A model generated the notes under the pieces. It worked only from the letters and a program-made list of their open reading frames with translations, made no database searches and was not told the origin of the DNA. The translations under genes and the position numbers were made by a program. Source: Chryseobacterium aurantiacum (GTDB lineage: Bacteria; Bacteroidota; Bacteroidia; Flavobacteriales; Weeksellaceae). From it: 64,000 nucleotides of DNA. Shown here in pieces: positions 8,097 through 15,871 of this stretch. How positions within the stretch are numbered: position 1 is the first letter of the stretch; each line of letters begins with the position of its first letter. Where the stretch lies: contig NZ_PXUE01000005.1 in the NCBI RefSeq assembly GCF_003020585.1, positions 186,001 to 250,000 on the forward strand. Reading direction: 5' to 3'.

Positions 8097-8716
8097 TTAA
8101 AATTGATATTCAACATCAGATTCTTACAACGGAAGGCCTTATACAGCTTAAAGTAGATACGCAGCTTCAAGAAGGCAGTTTTGTTCGTGTTTCGGGGCCA
8201 TCAGGAGCCGGAAAAACAACTCTGTTCAGAATGATCGCAGGAATTATATGGCCGGATTATGGCTCTATTACCGTTAATCAAAAAACGCTTGTTGATAGGA
8301 AAAATAGTATTTTTATTCCTCCTCAGAAAAGAGAAACAGCTCTTATGTTCCAGAATTATGCGTTATTCCCAAATATGACAGTTAGGGAAAATATAGCTTT
8401 TGCCCAAAAAGAAAAAGATGTAAGGTATATAGATCATCTTTTGGAAGAATTTGAACTCATAACCCTAAAAAATCAGAGGATTTCTAAAATATCTGGTGGA
8501 CAACAGCAAAGGGTTGCTTTGGCAAGAGCATTGGCGCAGCAATCATCAATTGTACTTTTGGATGAACCTCTTTCAGCAGTGGATGAGAGAATGAGAGAAA
8601 AAATGGCTCGGGAAATCATCAGCTATCACCAGCAAAACAGATCTACTATTTTTATCATCAGCCACAATGAAAAAGACTTTATGGACATCTATGATTCTTA
8701 TATAGATCTCTGCTAA
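8093..8716 (+). CDS. modC: Molybdate ABC transporter ATP-binding protein ModC (short form)
   Basis: The ATPase powers ModB. Visible are Walker A GPSGAGKTT (about residues 39-47), the Q-loop in MFQNYALFPNMT, the ABC signature ISGGQQQRVALARAL and Walker B IVLLDEP. The protein ends at 207 residues, directly after the H-loop (IISHNEKD). It therefore lacks the C-terminal TOBE/Mop domain that binds molybdate and gates transport in longer ModC proteins. It overlaps modB by 4 bases and converges with the Rrf2 gene, with only 13 bases between the two stops. Confidence 0.92.
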   Translation: MIKIDIQHQILTTEGLIQLKVDTQLQEGSFVRVSGPSGAGKTTLFRMIAGIIWPDYGSITVNQKTLVDRKNSIFIPPQKRETALMFQNYALFPNMTVRENIAFAQKEKDVRYIDHLLEEFELITLKNQRISKISGGQQQRVALARALAQQSSIVLLDEPLSAVDERMREKMAREIISYHQQNRSTIFIISHNEKDFMDIYDSYIDLC

Positions 8717-8729
8717 AATAGTAAGAAGG

Positions 8730-9143
8730 TTAAATCATTACATTCCCAAAATCTTTCAGATCCTTGATTTTATACTGAAACATAATCATCAGTTTTTCTT
8801 TTATCTGGGCAGCAACATGATGAATAGGGCATGGATTGTGCCCTCCACATTCTTTTAAGCCGAGAAGACAGGAAGAAAGAACTTCTTTCCCTTCAAAATT
8901 TTCATAAATATCTCTGATACTAAGCTCTTCATATTGCTTATCATCTAAATAAAATCCGCCTCCTCTTCCCTTTCCCGAAGAAATAAGACCGTTTTTGGTG
9001 AGCTGCTGAAGAATTTTTGAAGTAAATGCAGTAGGAGTTCCAATCTGTTCAGATATTTCAATAATACCAATTTTCCTCTTTTCCAAAGCCAGAATAATAC
9101 AGGCTTTGATGGCATATTGGCAGGTATTTGAAAAAATTATCAT
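8730..9143 (-). CDS. Rrf2-family transcriptional regulator, NsrR-like
   Basis: The 137-residue protein begins with the Rrf2 winged helix (SNTCQYAIKACIILAL; recognition region TPTAFTSKILQQLTKNGLI; wing GKGRGGGFYL). It has three clustered cysteines near residues 90-105, in CLLGLKECGGHNPCPIH. In NsrR and IscR such a cluster holds an iron-sulfur centre that senses nitric oxide or Fe-S status. A -7 box and a palindromic operator sit just upstream, and a second copy of the operator lies 32 bases further out, as expected for autoregulation. Placed between molybdate uptake and nitrate transport, an NO/nitrite-responsive role is likely but not proven. Confidence 0.88.
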   Translation of the reverse strand: MIIFSNTCQYAIKACIILALEKRKIGIIEISEQIGTPTAFTSKILQQLTKNGLISSGKGRGGGFYLDDKQYEELSIRDIYENFEGKEVLSSCLLGLKECGGHNPCPIHHVAAQIKEKLMIMFQYKIKDLKDFGNVMI

Positions 9144-9214
9144 CTCTTTTTTAGATGTATTGTATGAATAAATTTTGAAAAGAACTCTTTTATATTTAAG
9201 TTTTTTCTCGAAAC

Positions 9215-9222
9215 CAAAGATA
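9215..9222 (-). promoter_or_regulatory. -7 promoter box of the Rrf2 regulator gene
   Basis: The minus strand reads TATCTTTG, a full TAnnTTTG match, 71 bases upstream of the ATG at 9143. The inner palindromic operator (9237-9262) covers the expected -33 region of this promoter. Confidence 0.55.
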
Positions 9223-9236
9223 AAAAAAATATTATG

Positions 9237-9262
9237 AACACATAATCATTATGGGCATTAAT
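9237..9262. promoter_or_regulatory. Operator copy 1 upstream of the Rrf2 gene
   Basis: Read on the minus strand this is ATTAATGCCCATAATGATTA followed by TGTGTT. It differs from the perfect palindrome at 9294-9330 at only three of the 26 aligned positions. It overlaps the -33 region of the regulator's promoter, the position expected for repression. Confidence 0.6.
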
Positions 9263-9293
9263 CCCTTTCTATATTTACATTCATGATAGAAAA

Positions 9294-9330
9294 ATCATTA
9301 ATGCACATAATGTTTATGTGCATTAATGAT
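9294..9330. promoter_or_regulatory. Operator copy 2: perfect 17-bp palindrome
   Basis: The arms ATCATTAATGCACATAA (9294-9310) and TTATGTGCATTAATGAT (9314-9330) are exact reverse complements around TGT. No poly-T tract follows on either strand, so a DNA-binding site is more likely than a terminator. The sequence is shared with the copy at 9237-9262, which argues for a common protein ligand, most simply the adjacent Rrf2 regulator. Confidence 0.65.
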
Positions 9331-9341
9331 CATGGTACTAT

Positions 9342-9370
9342 AAAAGGCTGCCTCATAAGAGCAGCCTTTT
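9342..9370 (-). terminator. Terminator of the nitrate-transport operon
   Basis: AAAAGGCTGC (9342-9351) pairs with GCAGCCTTTT (9361-9370) around a 9-base loop, 7 bases past the porin stop codon. On the minus strand the stem is followed directly by a T-rich end. Confidence 0.8.
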
Positions 9371-9377
9371 GATTAAC

Positions 9378-10661
9378 TTATTTCAATTTAAATTGGGGTG
9401 CAATTTTAATCCCTATCCATGACCATGTTTGTAAGTCTTTAGGCTGATAATTGTTTTTGATAAATTCCATGCTTTTGCTTCCGAACATAAAAGAATGTCC
9501 AAGATGTAATGTAATGATCTTTCCAAACTGGTGCTGAAATACGAAATCGACTTCAGTTCCTAAATAAGAGGAAATGTTTTCATTTTTTGCTGTTTTCCCC
9601 AGCTTACCATTGGAAGTAAAGGCATGCAGATTGGCAGTCAGTATAGAATTCGGACTCAATTTGGTAGTGGTTTTCAGATAATAGTCATTCAGTCCAAAAC
9701 TATTGAAATAATTCCCCACATAAAAATAATCCATATAACCATTAAAAATGTGATTAGTACCATATAGTGGGCTAAACGACTTGTTCTTGCCAGAAGAAGT
9801 ATCATAATTTTTTCCGGATAACCACTCTGTTCCAATTATACCATGGAATTTTGAACTGATGATAAAGTCTGCATTTAGGGAAAATTGATAGGCAGATTTA
9901 CTTTGTGCCTGTGTATTTTTCCCTGTCTGATAGTAAGTAGAGCCAAATATTCCAATATTTCCAAAATACTTTTTGAAGTTCACTCCTACGGTCAACATAT
10001 CATAATGTGCCCCTGAAAGGTTTTGGAGTACGTTATTCATCACAATCGTAGAGAACTGAAATTGATTGGAATTGGAATATTGATAATGAAGAACCTGAAG
10101 AGATTTGGTAATTTCCTCACTTTCTGCAATACCATAAATTTCACGTTCTTTACTGTCATTAGCATCATTATCGTCATTATTATAGGTGACTACGGCTTCC
10201 AGCTTTGAATTTTTATTTAAATTGAATATCCCTTTTACAGCATCAAAACTTCTTCCCTGCATACTCCAGTCCAATGGTCCTATTAATCTTTGATCATCAT
10301 AAGAAAGTATTTGCCTACCCAATTTCACTCCTACTTTTGAAGAGATTTGGTATTTTGCCCAAGCCTCATTCAATATAAAGTTTTGATTTTTTCCCGTAGT
10401 AGAAGCAGTCTCGCCCCATGTTCTCACATCCTGTGCAGAAAAGTAGATCTCCAGGTTTTTGTAATAATAATCTACCCCTAGCCTCGCTCTGGAATATATC
10501 GTAGTTTCGGCAGATTTACCTTTGGGGATAAGAGTCTTTACTCCATTATCCAATTCTCCACGGCTTCTCAGGTCAAAATTCATTTTCAGACTGTCCATCT
10601 GAGCGTGGGCATTGCTGAACGCGAAAGTTAAAATCCCGGCAATAATTATTTTTTTTACCAT
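9378..10661 (-). CDS. Alginate-export-type outer-membrane beta-barrel protein
   Basis: The start was moved to the ATG at 10661, giving a 427-residue protein. This puts a proper signal peptide (MVKKIIIAGILTFAFSNAHAQ) at the N-terminus, whereas the longer frame uses a GTG and overlaps the upstream gene. The body is rich in alternating beta-strand sequence. It has the segments SRARLGVDYYYKNLEIYFSAQD and VGVKLGRQILSYDDQRLIG typical of the alginate_export barrel family, which forms porins for many anions besides alginate. It lies 34 bases behind a NarK gene and ends at a terminator. A role as an outer-membrane pore for nitrate or nitrite is an inference from the operon. Confidence 0.8.
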   Translation of the reverse strand: MVKKIIIAGILTFAFSNAHAQMDSLKMNFDLRSRGELDNGVKTLIPKGKSAETTIYSRARLGVDYYYKNLEIYFSAQDVRTWGETASTTGKNQNFILNEAWAKYQISSKVGVKLGRQILSYDDQRLIGPLDWSMQGRSFDAVKGIFNLNKNSKLEAVVTYNNDDNDANDSKEREIYGIAESEEITKSLQVLHYQYSNSNQFQFSTIVMNNVLQNLSGAHYDMLTVGVNFKKYFGNIGIFGSTYYQTGKNTQAQSKSAYQFSLNADFIISSKFHGIIGTEWLSGKNYDTSSGKNKSFSPLYGTNHIFNGYMDYFYVGNYFNSFGLNDYYLKTTTKLSPNSILTANLHAFTSNGKLGKTAKNENISSYLGTEVDFVFQHQFGKIITLHLGHSFMFGSKSMEFIKNNYQPKDLQTWSWIGIKIAPQFKLK

Positions 10662-10695
10662 TTGTTTGAGAGTTTTATCTTTTATATTGATTCTT

Positions 10696-12027
10696 TTAGC
10701 AAGGTCTTTCACAACCTTTTCTTACATAGAAATACCAATTCACAGAAGTAGCCATTACACAGCCGGCAATCAGAAACCAGAAAAATAAGCGTGCATCCCC
10801 TGAAATGATCCTTGACTGATTAATCAGAACATTGAAGACAAACGGTCCAAAAGCTGCTACAGCTGCTGTCCATCCAATGACACCTGCTGCCTTTCTCGGA
10901 GATTTTGAAAAAATGACCGGATACTGTTTGAAAGTGGCAGCATTCCCAATTCCTGTAAAGAAAAATATACAGAGAATAATGGCTAAGAATGAAGAGAAAT
11001 CTTCTTTACTGTTTGGTGTAAGATATCCTCCAAAAATAAGGGTTAAAAAGAGAAGAATTAAGCAAAGGCCTGTAATATGGGTAAGAAAAGCTCCTCCTAT
11101 TTTATCTGCTACTTTTCCAAAAATAATCCTTGTGGCAGAACCAATCAAAGGTCCATAAAATGCATATTTCAGAGGATCAAGGTCTTTGTCTAAAGGAACG
11201 TAAAGATTCTTTATCATAAGCGGAAAAGAGGCTGAAAGTCCTGCAAAAACCCCAAAAGTCATAATGTAGGTCATGGTACAATATAGCGTATGCTTATCAT
11301 TAAAAATATCCAGTTGTTCTTTAAAAGTAGCCATTACAGGAATACTTTTTAAAGAGAACCATGCCCAGATCCCTGTAATTAGCAATGGTATTATATAAAT
11401 GAATGCAATATTTTCAAGGTAAATTTTCTTTCCGGTTTCAGTAATGATTTCTCCCCCGCCTAAAAAAGAAAATAAGCTTAAACTAATGATAAAAGGAGAT
11501 AACAGCTGTACAAGGCTTACTCCAAAATTACCAATACCGGCCTGTATACCCAATGCTGTTCCCGCTTTCTTTTTTGGAAAAAACAATGACGTGGAAGGCA
11601 TGTAAGAGGAAAAGTCTCCTCCTCCAATTCCTAATAAAAAGCCTATAATCATAAAATAGGAAAATGAAGTCTGTGGGTCCATCACTGCAAATCCCAACAT
11701 AAGAAGAGGAATAATTTTTATGAGGGTACTTATTGTAATGACTTTTCTTGTTCCATAAATAGGAATAAGGAAAGTATTGATGATTCTCAAAATCCCCCCG
11801 GCAAGGCCGGGCATTGCAGCCAGCCAGAAGAGCTGGTCATCTGAAAACTTGAATCCAATCTGCGGAAGTTTAATTACCACAACACTATATAAAAACCATG
11901 TTGCAAAGGAAAAAAGCAATGCTGTAGTAGTTACTGTAAGGGTTTTCCATGCAATTTTTTTCCCTTTACTGTTCCAGAACTCTTCATTGGTAGGGTCATA
12001 ATTGGATAACCATTGTGAATTATTCAT
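10696..12027 (-). CDS. narK: NarK-type nitrate/nitrite MFS transporter
   Basis: The 443-residue inner-membrane protein has about 12 membrane helices. It carries the nitrate signature in TM5 (GIGGGDFSSYMPSTSLFFP then GTALGIQAGIGNFG), and the paired substrate-binding arginines are plausible in GGILRIIN (TM2) and GSATRIIFG (TM8). The N-terminal cytosolic extension (about 35 residues, ending SKGKKIAWKT) resembles NarK2/NarU-type nitrate-nitrite antiporters. It is cotranscribed behind a second NarK gene, with 36 bases between them. Import versus exchange cannot be told apart here. Confidence 0.9.
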   Translation of the reverse strand: MNNSQWLSNYDPTNEEFWNSKGKKIAWKTLTVTTTALLFSFATWFLYSVVVIKLPQIGFKFSDDQLFWLAAMPGLAGGILRIINTFLIPIYGTRKVITISTLIKIIPLLMLGFAVMDPQTSFSYFMIIGFLLGIGGGDFSSYMPSTSLFFPKKKAGTALGIQAGIGNFGVSLVQLLSPFIISLSLFSFLGGGEIITETGKKIYLENIAFIYIIPLLITGIWAWFSLKSIPVMATFKEQLDIFNDKHTLYCTMTYIMTFGVFAGLSASFPLMIKNLYVPLDKDLDPLKYAFYGPLIGSATRIIFGKVADKIGGAFLTHITGLCLILLFLTLIFGGYLTPNSKEDFSSFLAIILCIFFFTGIGNAATFKQYPVIFSKSPRKAAGVIGWTAAVAAFGPFVFNVLINQSRIISGDARLFFWFLIAGCVMATSVNWYFYVRKGCERPC

Positions 12028-12063
12028 AATGTATTATTATTTGATTAGAAATTATTAATGAAT

Positions 12064-13539
12064 CTAAGGCAGGTGTTCAAACCTGTCTTTGAGATGGGGT
12101 GCTTCCTGATTTGTCATTTTCTTAATTACCCTATTCATCCAAAACAGGGAGACTGCCGAAACAGCAAATACAAACATCCATGAACTTGTCCACAATCCCG
12201 AAAAGTCAAGGAGGTAGCCAAAAAGGATAGGTCCTATGAAACCACCCAGCCCGCCTATCAGCCCTACCATTCCACCTACAACACCTACTTCGTTAGGAAA
12301 ATATTCCGGGATATGCTTGTAAACGGCAGCTTTACCAATACCCCATATAATTCCAATGAGGATAACGAGAATAGAAAATATCCAGATGTGGGCTTCAAAT
12401 TTGATAAGGGTAATTCCTTGTGCTAAAAGCTGTTTTTTTTGTACTTTTTCGTTTTGTTGTACTAATACTTGTTGCCACGAAAAAGTTTCCGGCAATACAG
12501 AAGTATGTTGGGGGACTTCAGGTTTTGATTGGATGCTAAGATGTTCACTTCCCAGAACTATTTCATTAGCAGTTACAGTACTGACAACACCTGCTTTTTT
12601 AGCCGTAATTCCTTTTCCCGGAGTCATAATTTCCATCTTAGGGAGCATAAGAAAACCACTAAGGATCAAAGATGAATACAGTACCCAGTACATTACTTTT
12701 CTGGCTCCGAATTTATCTGACAAATACCCTCCCAACGCTCTGATTACCCCACTAGGCAAACTAAAAGCAGAGCTTAAGAGTCCTCCTAAAACCAAAGAGG
12801 TTTTATAAACACTTACATAGTAAGGCAATAGCCATTGAGAGAACGCAACAAACAACCCAAAAACAAGAAAGTAATACAATCCGAATCTCCATACCCTTAT
12901 TTTGGAAAGTGGCAACAGAAGCTGACCTATAGATTTATTTTGGGATTCTGCTTTTTTATTTTTAACAAGAAATATAAAGATAAGTCCAATAATAATCAGG
13001 GTGATTCCGTATAGTACGGGAAGCATTCTCCAACCGTTTTCGGGATCATTTTTAGACAAAAAATTAAGTAAGGTCGGGGCGAAGAAAGTTGTTAATGCTG
13101 CACCGGCATTTCCCATTCCGAAAATCCCCAAGGCTCTTCCCTGCCATTCTTTAGGATACCATACGGAGGTAAAAGCAATACCTACTGCAAAGGCGGTACC
13201 TACCATTCCAAATAAAGCACTCAATACAAAATAGACCCAATAGGAATTAGCAAAGTAAAGTAGAAACAAAGGAATACTGCATAATAATAACAGTATGGAA
13301 AAAACATTTTTCCCGCCATATCTATCTGTAAGGATTCCTAAAGGTAGCCTCATGATAGAACCTGTAAGAATAGGAATACCAAGAAGCCAACCTGTTTCAA
13401 CTACCGACCAGTTGAAGATGTTATTATCTACCAGATAAGTCACTAAAACTCCATTCAGGGTCCAACAGGCAAAACAAACGGTAAAAGCCAGTGTATTCAG
13501 AAATAGTATTCTATGGGCGTTGGATAAATGTGTAGCCAT
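12064..13539 (-). CDS. NarK-type nitrate MFS transporter with a large periplasmic or cytosolic insert
   Basis: This is the first gene of the leftward operon, with 491 residues and about 12 helices. TM2 carries GSIMRLPLGILTDRYGG, and the signature in TM5 is GMVGTAFAVGIAFTSVWYP then GRALGIFGMGNAG. It is a NarK1-like proton/nitrate symporter candidate. About 80 extra residues (302-382) interrupt the helix 8/9 region. They contain two stretches, ITAKKAGVVSTVTANEIVL and VLVQQNEKVQKKQLLAQG, that resemble the halves of a barrel-sandwich (lipoyl-like) fold. After the insert the family sequence resumes (GIGKAAVYKHIPEYFP). Pairing NarK1-like and NarK2-like proteins in one operon is common in nitrate users. 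Confidence 0.9.
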   Translation of the reverse strand: MATHLSNAHRILFLNTLAFTVCFACWTLNGVLVTYLVDNNIFNWSVVETGWLLGIPILTGSIMRLPLGILTDRYGGKNVFSILLLLCSIPLFLLYFANSYWVYFVLSALFGMVGTAFAVGIAFTSVWYPKEWQGRALGIFGMGNAGAALTTFFAPTLLNFLSKNDPENGWRMLPVLYGITLIIIGLIFIFLVKNKKAESQNKSIGQLLLPLSKIRVWRFGLYYFLVFGLFVAFSQWLLPYYVSVYKTSLVLGGLLSSAFSLPSGVIRALGGYLSDKFGARKVMYWVLYSSLILSGFLMLPKMEIMTPGKGITAKKAGVVSTVTANEIVLGSEHLSIQSKPEVPQHTSVLPETFSWQQVLVQQNEKVQKKQLLAQGITLIKFEAHIWIFSILVILIGIIWGIGKAAVYKHIPEYFPNEVGVVGGMVGLIGGLGGFIGPILFGYLLDFSGLWTSSWMFVFAVSAVSLFWMNRVIKKMTNQEAPHLKDRFEHLP

Positions 13540-13562
13540 AAGCGTTCTTGTGTTTTCTGAAA

Positions 13563-13570
13563 CAAAGATA
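13563..13570 (-). promoter_or_regulatory. -7 promoter box of the nitrate-transport operon
   Basis: The minus strand reads TATCTTTG, a full TAnnTTTG match, 24 bases upstream of the ATG at 13539. It would drive both narK genes and the porin. The -33 element is not clear. Confidence 0.6.
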
Positions 13571-13894
13571 AATTTAAATCGGATAAAAATATCTTATTTA
13601 ATATTTTTTTTAAATTTTTATGCTAAAAATCATATTATCTCCAAATAAGATTATAACTTAGAATGTAATGAGGACAGTGACCTTTTTTTCTGTCATCTTA
13701 ATATACTTTTTGAACCAGAAGTGTACGCTCTCGTAAAATAGCTATGTCTATTATTGAGAACTATTGAGCTATTCAGAAAAGATATAGGAAAATTAAACCT
13801 TATTAATATTTTTTATTAGCGAAATTTATTAATATTGTTGAGTTATTATTTCAATGATAAAGCTCTACTATCTATTAACTATCACATATATTTT
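13571..13894. other. Intergenic region between divergent narK operon and isoaspartyl peptidase
   Basis: AT-rich spacer with no convincing gene. It contains a weak inverted repeat AATAGCT/AGCTATT around 13738-13774 and a GACAG/CTGTC pair around 13673-13696. Either might be part of nitrate-operon control, but neither matches the Rrf2 operator at 9.2-9.3 kb. The plus-strand promoter of the peptidase must lie near its right end, but I see no perfect -7 box. Confidence 0.5.
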
Positions 13895-14737
13895 ATGAAA
13901 ATCATCATCCACGGCGGTTTTTTTTCGGAAAGCGATCAAAGCCATGAGGTAAAAACAGCAAAACAAGACTCTTTAAAGCAAATAGCCCAAAAGGCCTTCG
14001 AATATCTTCAGACTCATACAGCCTTTGATGCGGTTGCCTATGCAGTTTCTTTATTGGAAGACGATCCTTTATATAATGCGGGGATTGGTTCCCAAATTCA
14101 AAGTGATGGGGTAATCCGTATGAGTGCCGCCATTATGAATGGTGAAACTCAAAAGCTAAGCGGTGTCATTAATATTCAGGATGTAAAGAATCCTATTTTT
14201 GTAGCCAAGGACCTTATTGGGGAAGATGACAGGGTTTTAGGTGGACAAGGTGCAAAAAAGTACGCTACGGCGCATGGGTTTGAGAATTTTTCTACAGAAA
14301 TACCGCAAAGAAGAAACGAATATGAAGCAAAACTTCATAATGGAGGAAAAGGTACAGTTGGCTGTGTTGCTATTGATAAGGATGGAAAACTTGCTGTGGC
14401 TACTTCTACAGGGGGAAAAGGCTTTGAAATTCCGGGGAGAATCTCAGATTCTGCCACAGTGGCCGGAAATTACGCCAATGCTTTTTGCGCGGTAAGCTGT
14501 ACGGGTGTGGGAGAAGATATTGTAAGCAATGCCACTGCTGCAAAGATTGTGACAAGAGTTACAGACGGAATGAGTTTAGAAGCTGCATTCAATAGAACTT
14601 TTGATGAACTTAAAACCATTGACGGATTTGCAGGGGCCATCGCTATTGATAAAGAGGGAAATGTTTATCATCAAGATTCATATCCTACTATGGTTTTTGC
14701 CAGCTTTGACGGTGAAAATTTTGAAACCTTTTCTTAA
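13895..14737 (+). CDS. Isoaspartyl peptidase/L-asparaginase (plant-type, Ntn-hydrolase)
   Basis: The enzyme hydrolyses isoaspartyl dipeptides and asparagine after self-cleavage. The nucleophile threonine is in GTVGCVAIDKDGKLA (about residue 153), followed by the conserved ATSTGG, and DDPLYNAGIGS earlier forms the alpha-subunit core. I place the start at the ATG 13895, giving MKIIIHGGFF, because the family begins with IIHGG; the frame upstream of it (from 13835) looks like leader. The usual HGGAG is changed to HGGFF. At about 280 residues it is a little shorter than typical. It stands alone, with no signal peptide, so it is probably cytoplasmic. Confidence 0.9.
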   Translation: MKIIIHGGFFSESDQSHEVKTAKQDSLKQIAQKAFEYLQTHTAFDAVAYAVSLLEDDPLYNAGIGSQIQSDGVIRMSAAIMNGETQKLSGVINIQDVKNPIFVAKDLIGEDDRVLGGQGAKKYATAHGFENFSTEIPQRRNEYEAKLHNGGKGTVGCVAIDKDGKLAVATSTGGKGFEIPGRISDSATVAGNYANAFCAVSCTGVGEDIVSNATAAKIVTRVTDGMSLEAAFNRTFDELKTIDGFAGAIAIDKEGNVYHQDSYPTMVFASFDGENFETFS

Positions 14738-14770
14738 TTTTAACATTTTTTTATAATTCTGCTTAATTTT

Positions 14771-14787
14771 TTGGCACGTATTTTACA
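14771..14787 (+). promoter_or_regulatory. Candidate sigma-54 (RpoN) promoter
   Basis: TTGGCACG (14771-14778) is a perfect -24 element. TTACA (14783-14787) sits at the correct 12-base GG-to-GC spacing and differs from the TTGCA -12 element by one base (A for G). The predicted start point is near 14798, 37 bases before the ATG of the small YtxH-like gene. Confidence 0.5.
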
Positions 14788-14834
14788 TGTTTATTAATAA
14801 CAAATTTTAATATTAAATCTTAAAAATAGAAATC

Positions 14835-15071
14835 ATGGGAAACAAAACAAAAGGCTTATTAGCTTTACTAGGATTAGGTGCTTTAGCTTATTGGAAATAT
14901 AAGAATTCAACTCCTGAAGATCAACAGGCTGTAAAGGATAAACTTAATACAGCAAAGGATAATCTTAACAAATGGGGAAATGACATTAAAAATAAAGCCA
15001 ATGACGTTGCTTCTCAAGTTCAGACTAAAGTAGATGAAGCTAAAACAAAGGCTGAAGATTCTTTAAACTAA
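14835..15071 (+). CDS. Small YtxH-like envelope/stress protein
   Basis: This 78-residue protein has a short hydrophobic N-terminal segment (LLALLGLGALAYW) followed by an amphipathic, lysine- and alanine-rich helix (LNTAKDNLNKWGNDIKNKAN and DEAKTKAEDSLN). That arrangement resembles YtxH- and apolipophorin/LEA-like proteins induced by stress. It is monocistronic: a candidate sigma-54 promoter precedes it and a strong terminator follows. The function is unknown. A membrane-anchored stress protein is the best guess. Confidence 0.75.
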   Translation: MGNKTKGLLALLGLGALAYWKYKNSTPEDQQAVKDKLNTAKDNLNKWGNDIKNKANDVASQVQTKVDEAKTKAEDSLN

Positions 15072-15108
15072 AAAACAGAAAGTAGTTTTTTTTAACATTC
15101 ATATATAG

Positions 15109-15140
15109 AAAAAGTCATCGTAATTACGCGATGACTTTTT
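15109..15140 (+). terminator. Rho-independent terminator after the YtxH-like gene
   Basis: AAAAAGTCATCG (15109-15120) pairs perfectly with CGATGACTTTTT (15129-15140) around an 8-base loop and ends in a T-run. The A-run at its left side could let it work on both strands, and the next gene (ending at 15219) is convergent. Confidence 0.85.
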
Positions 15141-15218
15141 TGATTCTTATATTTCAAAAAGATTCATAACATAAGTAGAAAGACCTCCTGAAAAGCAGTC
15201 ACTAAATTTGTTTTCAAA

Positions 15219-15752
15219 TCATTCACCAAGTAGTTTTTTCTTCTGCTCGGTAAATTCTTCTTCGCTTAGCACCCCATTCTCTTTAAGCCTTCCCAGCTGT
15301 TCTAACTTATCCAAGGTGCTTGGCTCAGATTTACCTTGGAAATATTCTTTGGGGCGGGACATAAAATCTCTGACTTTTTCACAGAATAATTCTGCGTCAT
15401 ACTTTCCTACTCCATCAATTTCTACAATATCATCCGAAACATGAATATCTATGGAAGCCAGCATCAATTCGGTTTCATATTGTATGGAACTTATTTTACT
15501 GTAAGAAAAGTCCTCAACTTTTAGCCCATACATAAATTCTTTATCTACAAAGATCAATCTTCTGTCAGTCGCTACTAAGATAATATGATGCGTTGTAATT
15601 TTATTTCGGCCCTCAACAAGATAAACTATCTTCTCATCATCTGACAGTATATCGGGTAATTCCCGGATTTCTTTTCTTGCAAAAAAGGTTGGATTAATAT
15701 CCAGTTGTTCAAGTTCTTCTTTTATTTCGTCTAATCTTGATTTTTTACTCAT
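15219..15752 (-). CDS. PH-like/SHOCT-domain protein, array member 1
   Basis: This 177-residue protein has a short helical start (RLDEIKEELEQLDI), then a bacterial PH-like domain (about residues 30-135; LVATDRRLIFVDKEF is the family core strand pair), and ends in a SHOCT domain (LDKLEQLGRLKENGVLSEEE then EQKKKLL). It lacks the zinc knuckle of its relatives at 15872-18619. SHOCT domains are short helical oligomerisation or targeting modules. There is no signal peptide or membrane span. It is the last of four consecutive leftward paralogues. Its cellular role is unknown. Confidence 0.8.
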   Translation of the reverse strand: MSKKSRLDEIKEELEQLDINPTFFARKEIRELPDILSDDEKIVYLVEGRNKITTHHIILVATDRRLIFVDKEFMYGLKVEDFSYSKISSIQYETELMLASIDIHVSDDIVEIDGVGKYDAELFCEKVRDFMSRPKEYFQGKSEPSTLDKLEQLGRLKENGVLSEEEFTEQKKKLLGE

Positions 15753-15871
15753 AGCAGTAGTTTATGGGCCTAAATTACTATTTCCCGGCAATAAAATAAT
15801 TTAATTCAATAAAACATTAGATTTTAGAGACAATGAAAATATAATAACCCTACAGAGGCTTATCACTTATA

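Noticed and set aside
10662..10712. GTG-initiated extension of the porin gene
   Set aside because: It overlaps the upstream NarK stop and puts 17 charged residues before a clean signal peptide. The ATG at 10661 fits better.
10832..11158. Open frame of 108 codons on the plus strand
   Set aside because: It lies wholly inside a NarK gene on the other strand, with no promoter or family pattern, so it is a shadow frame.
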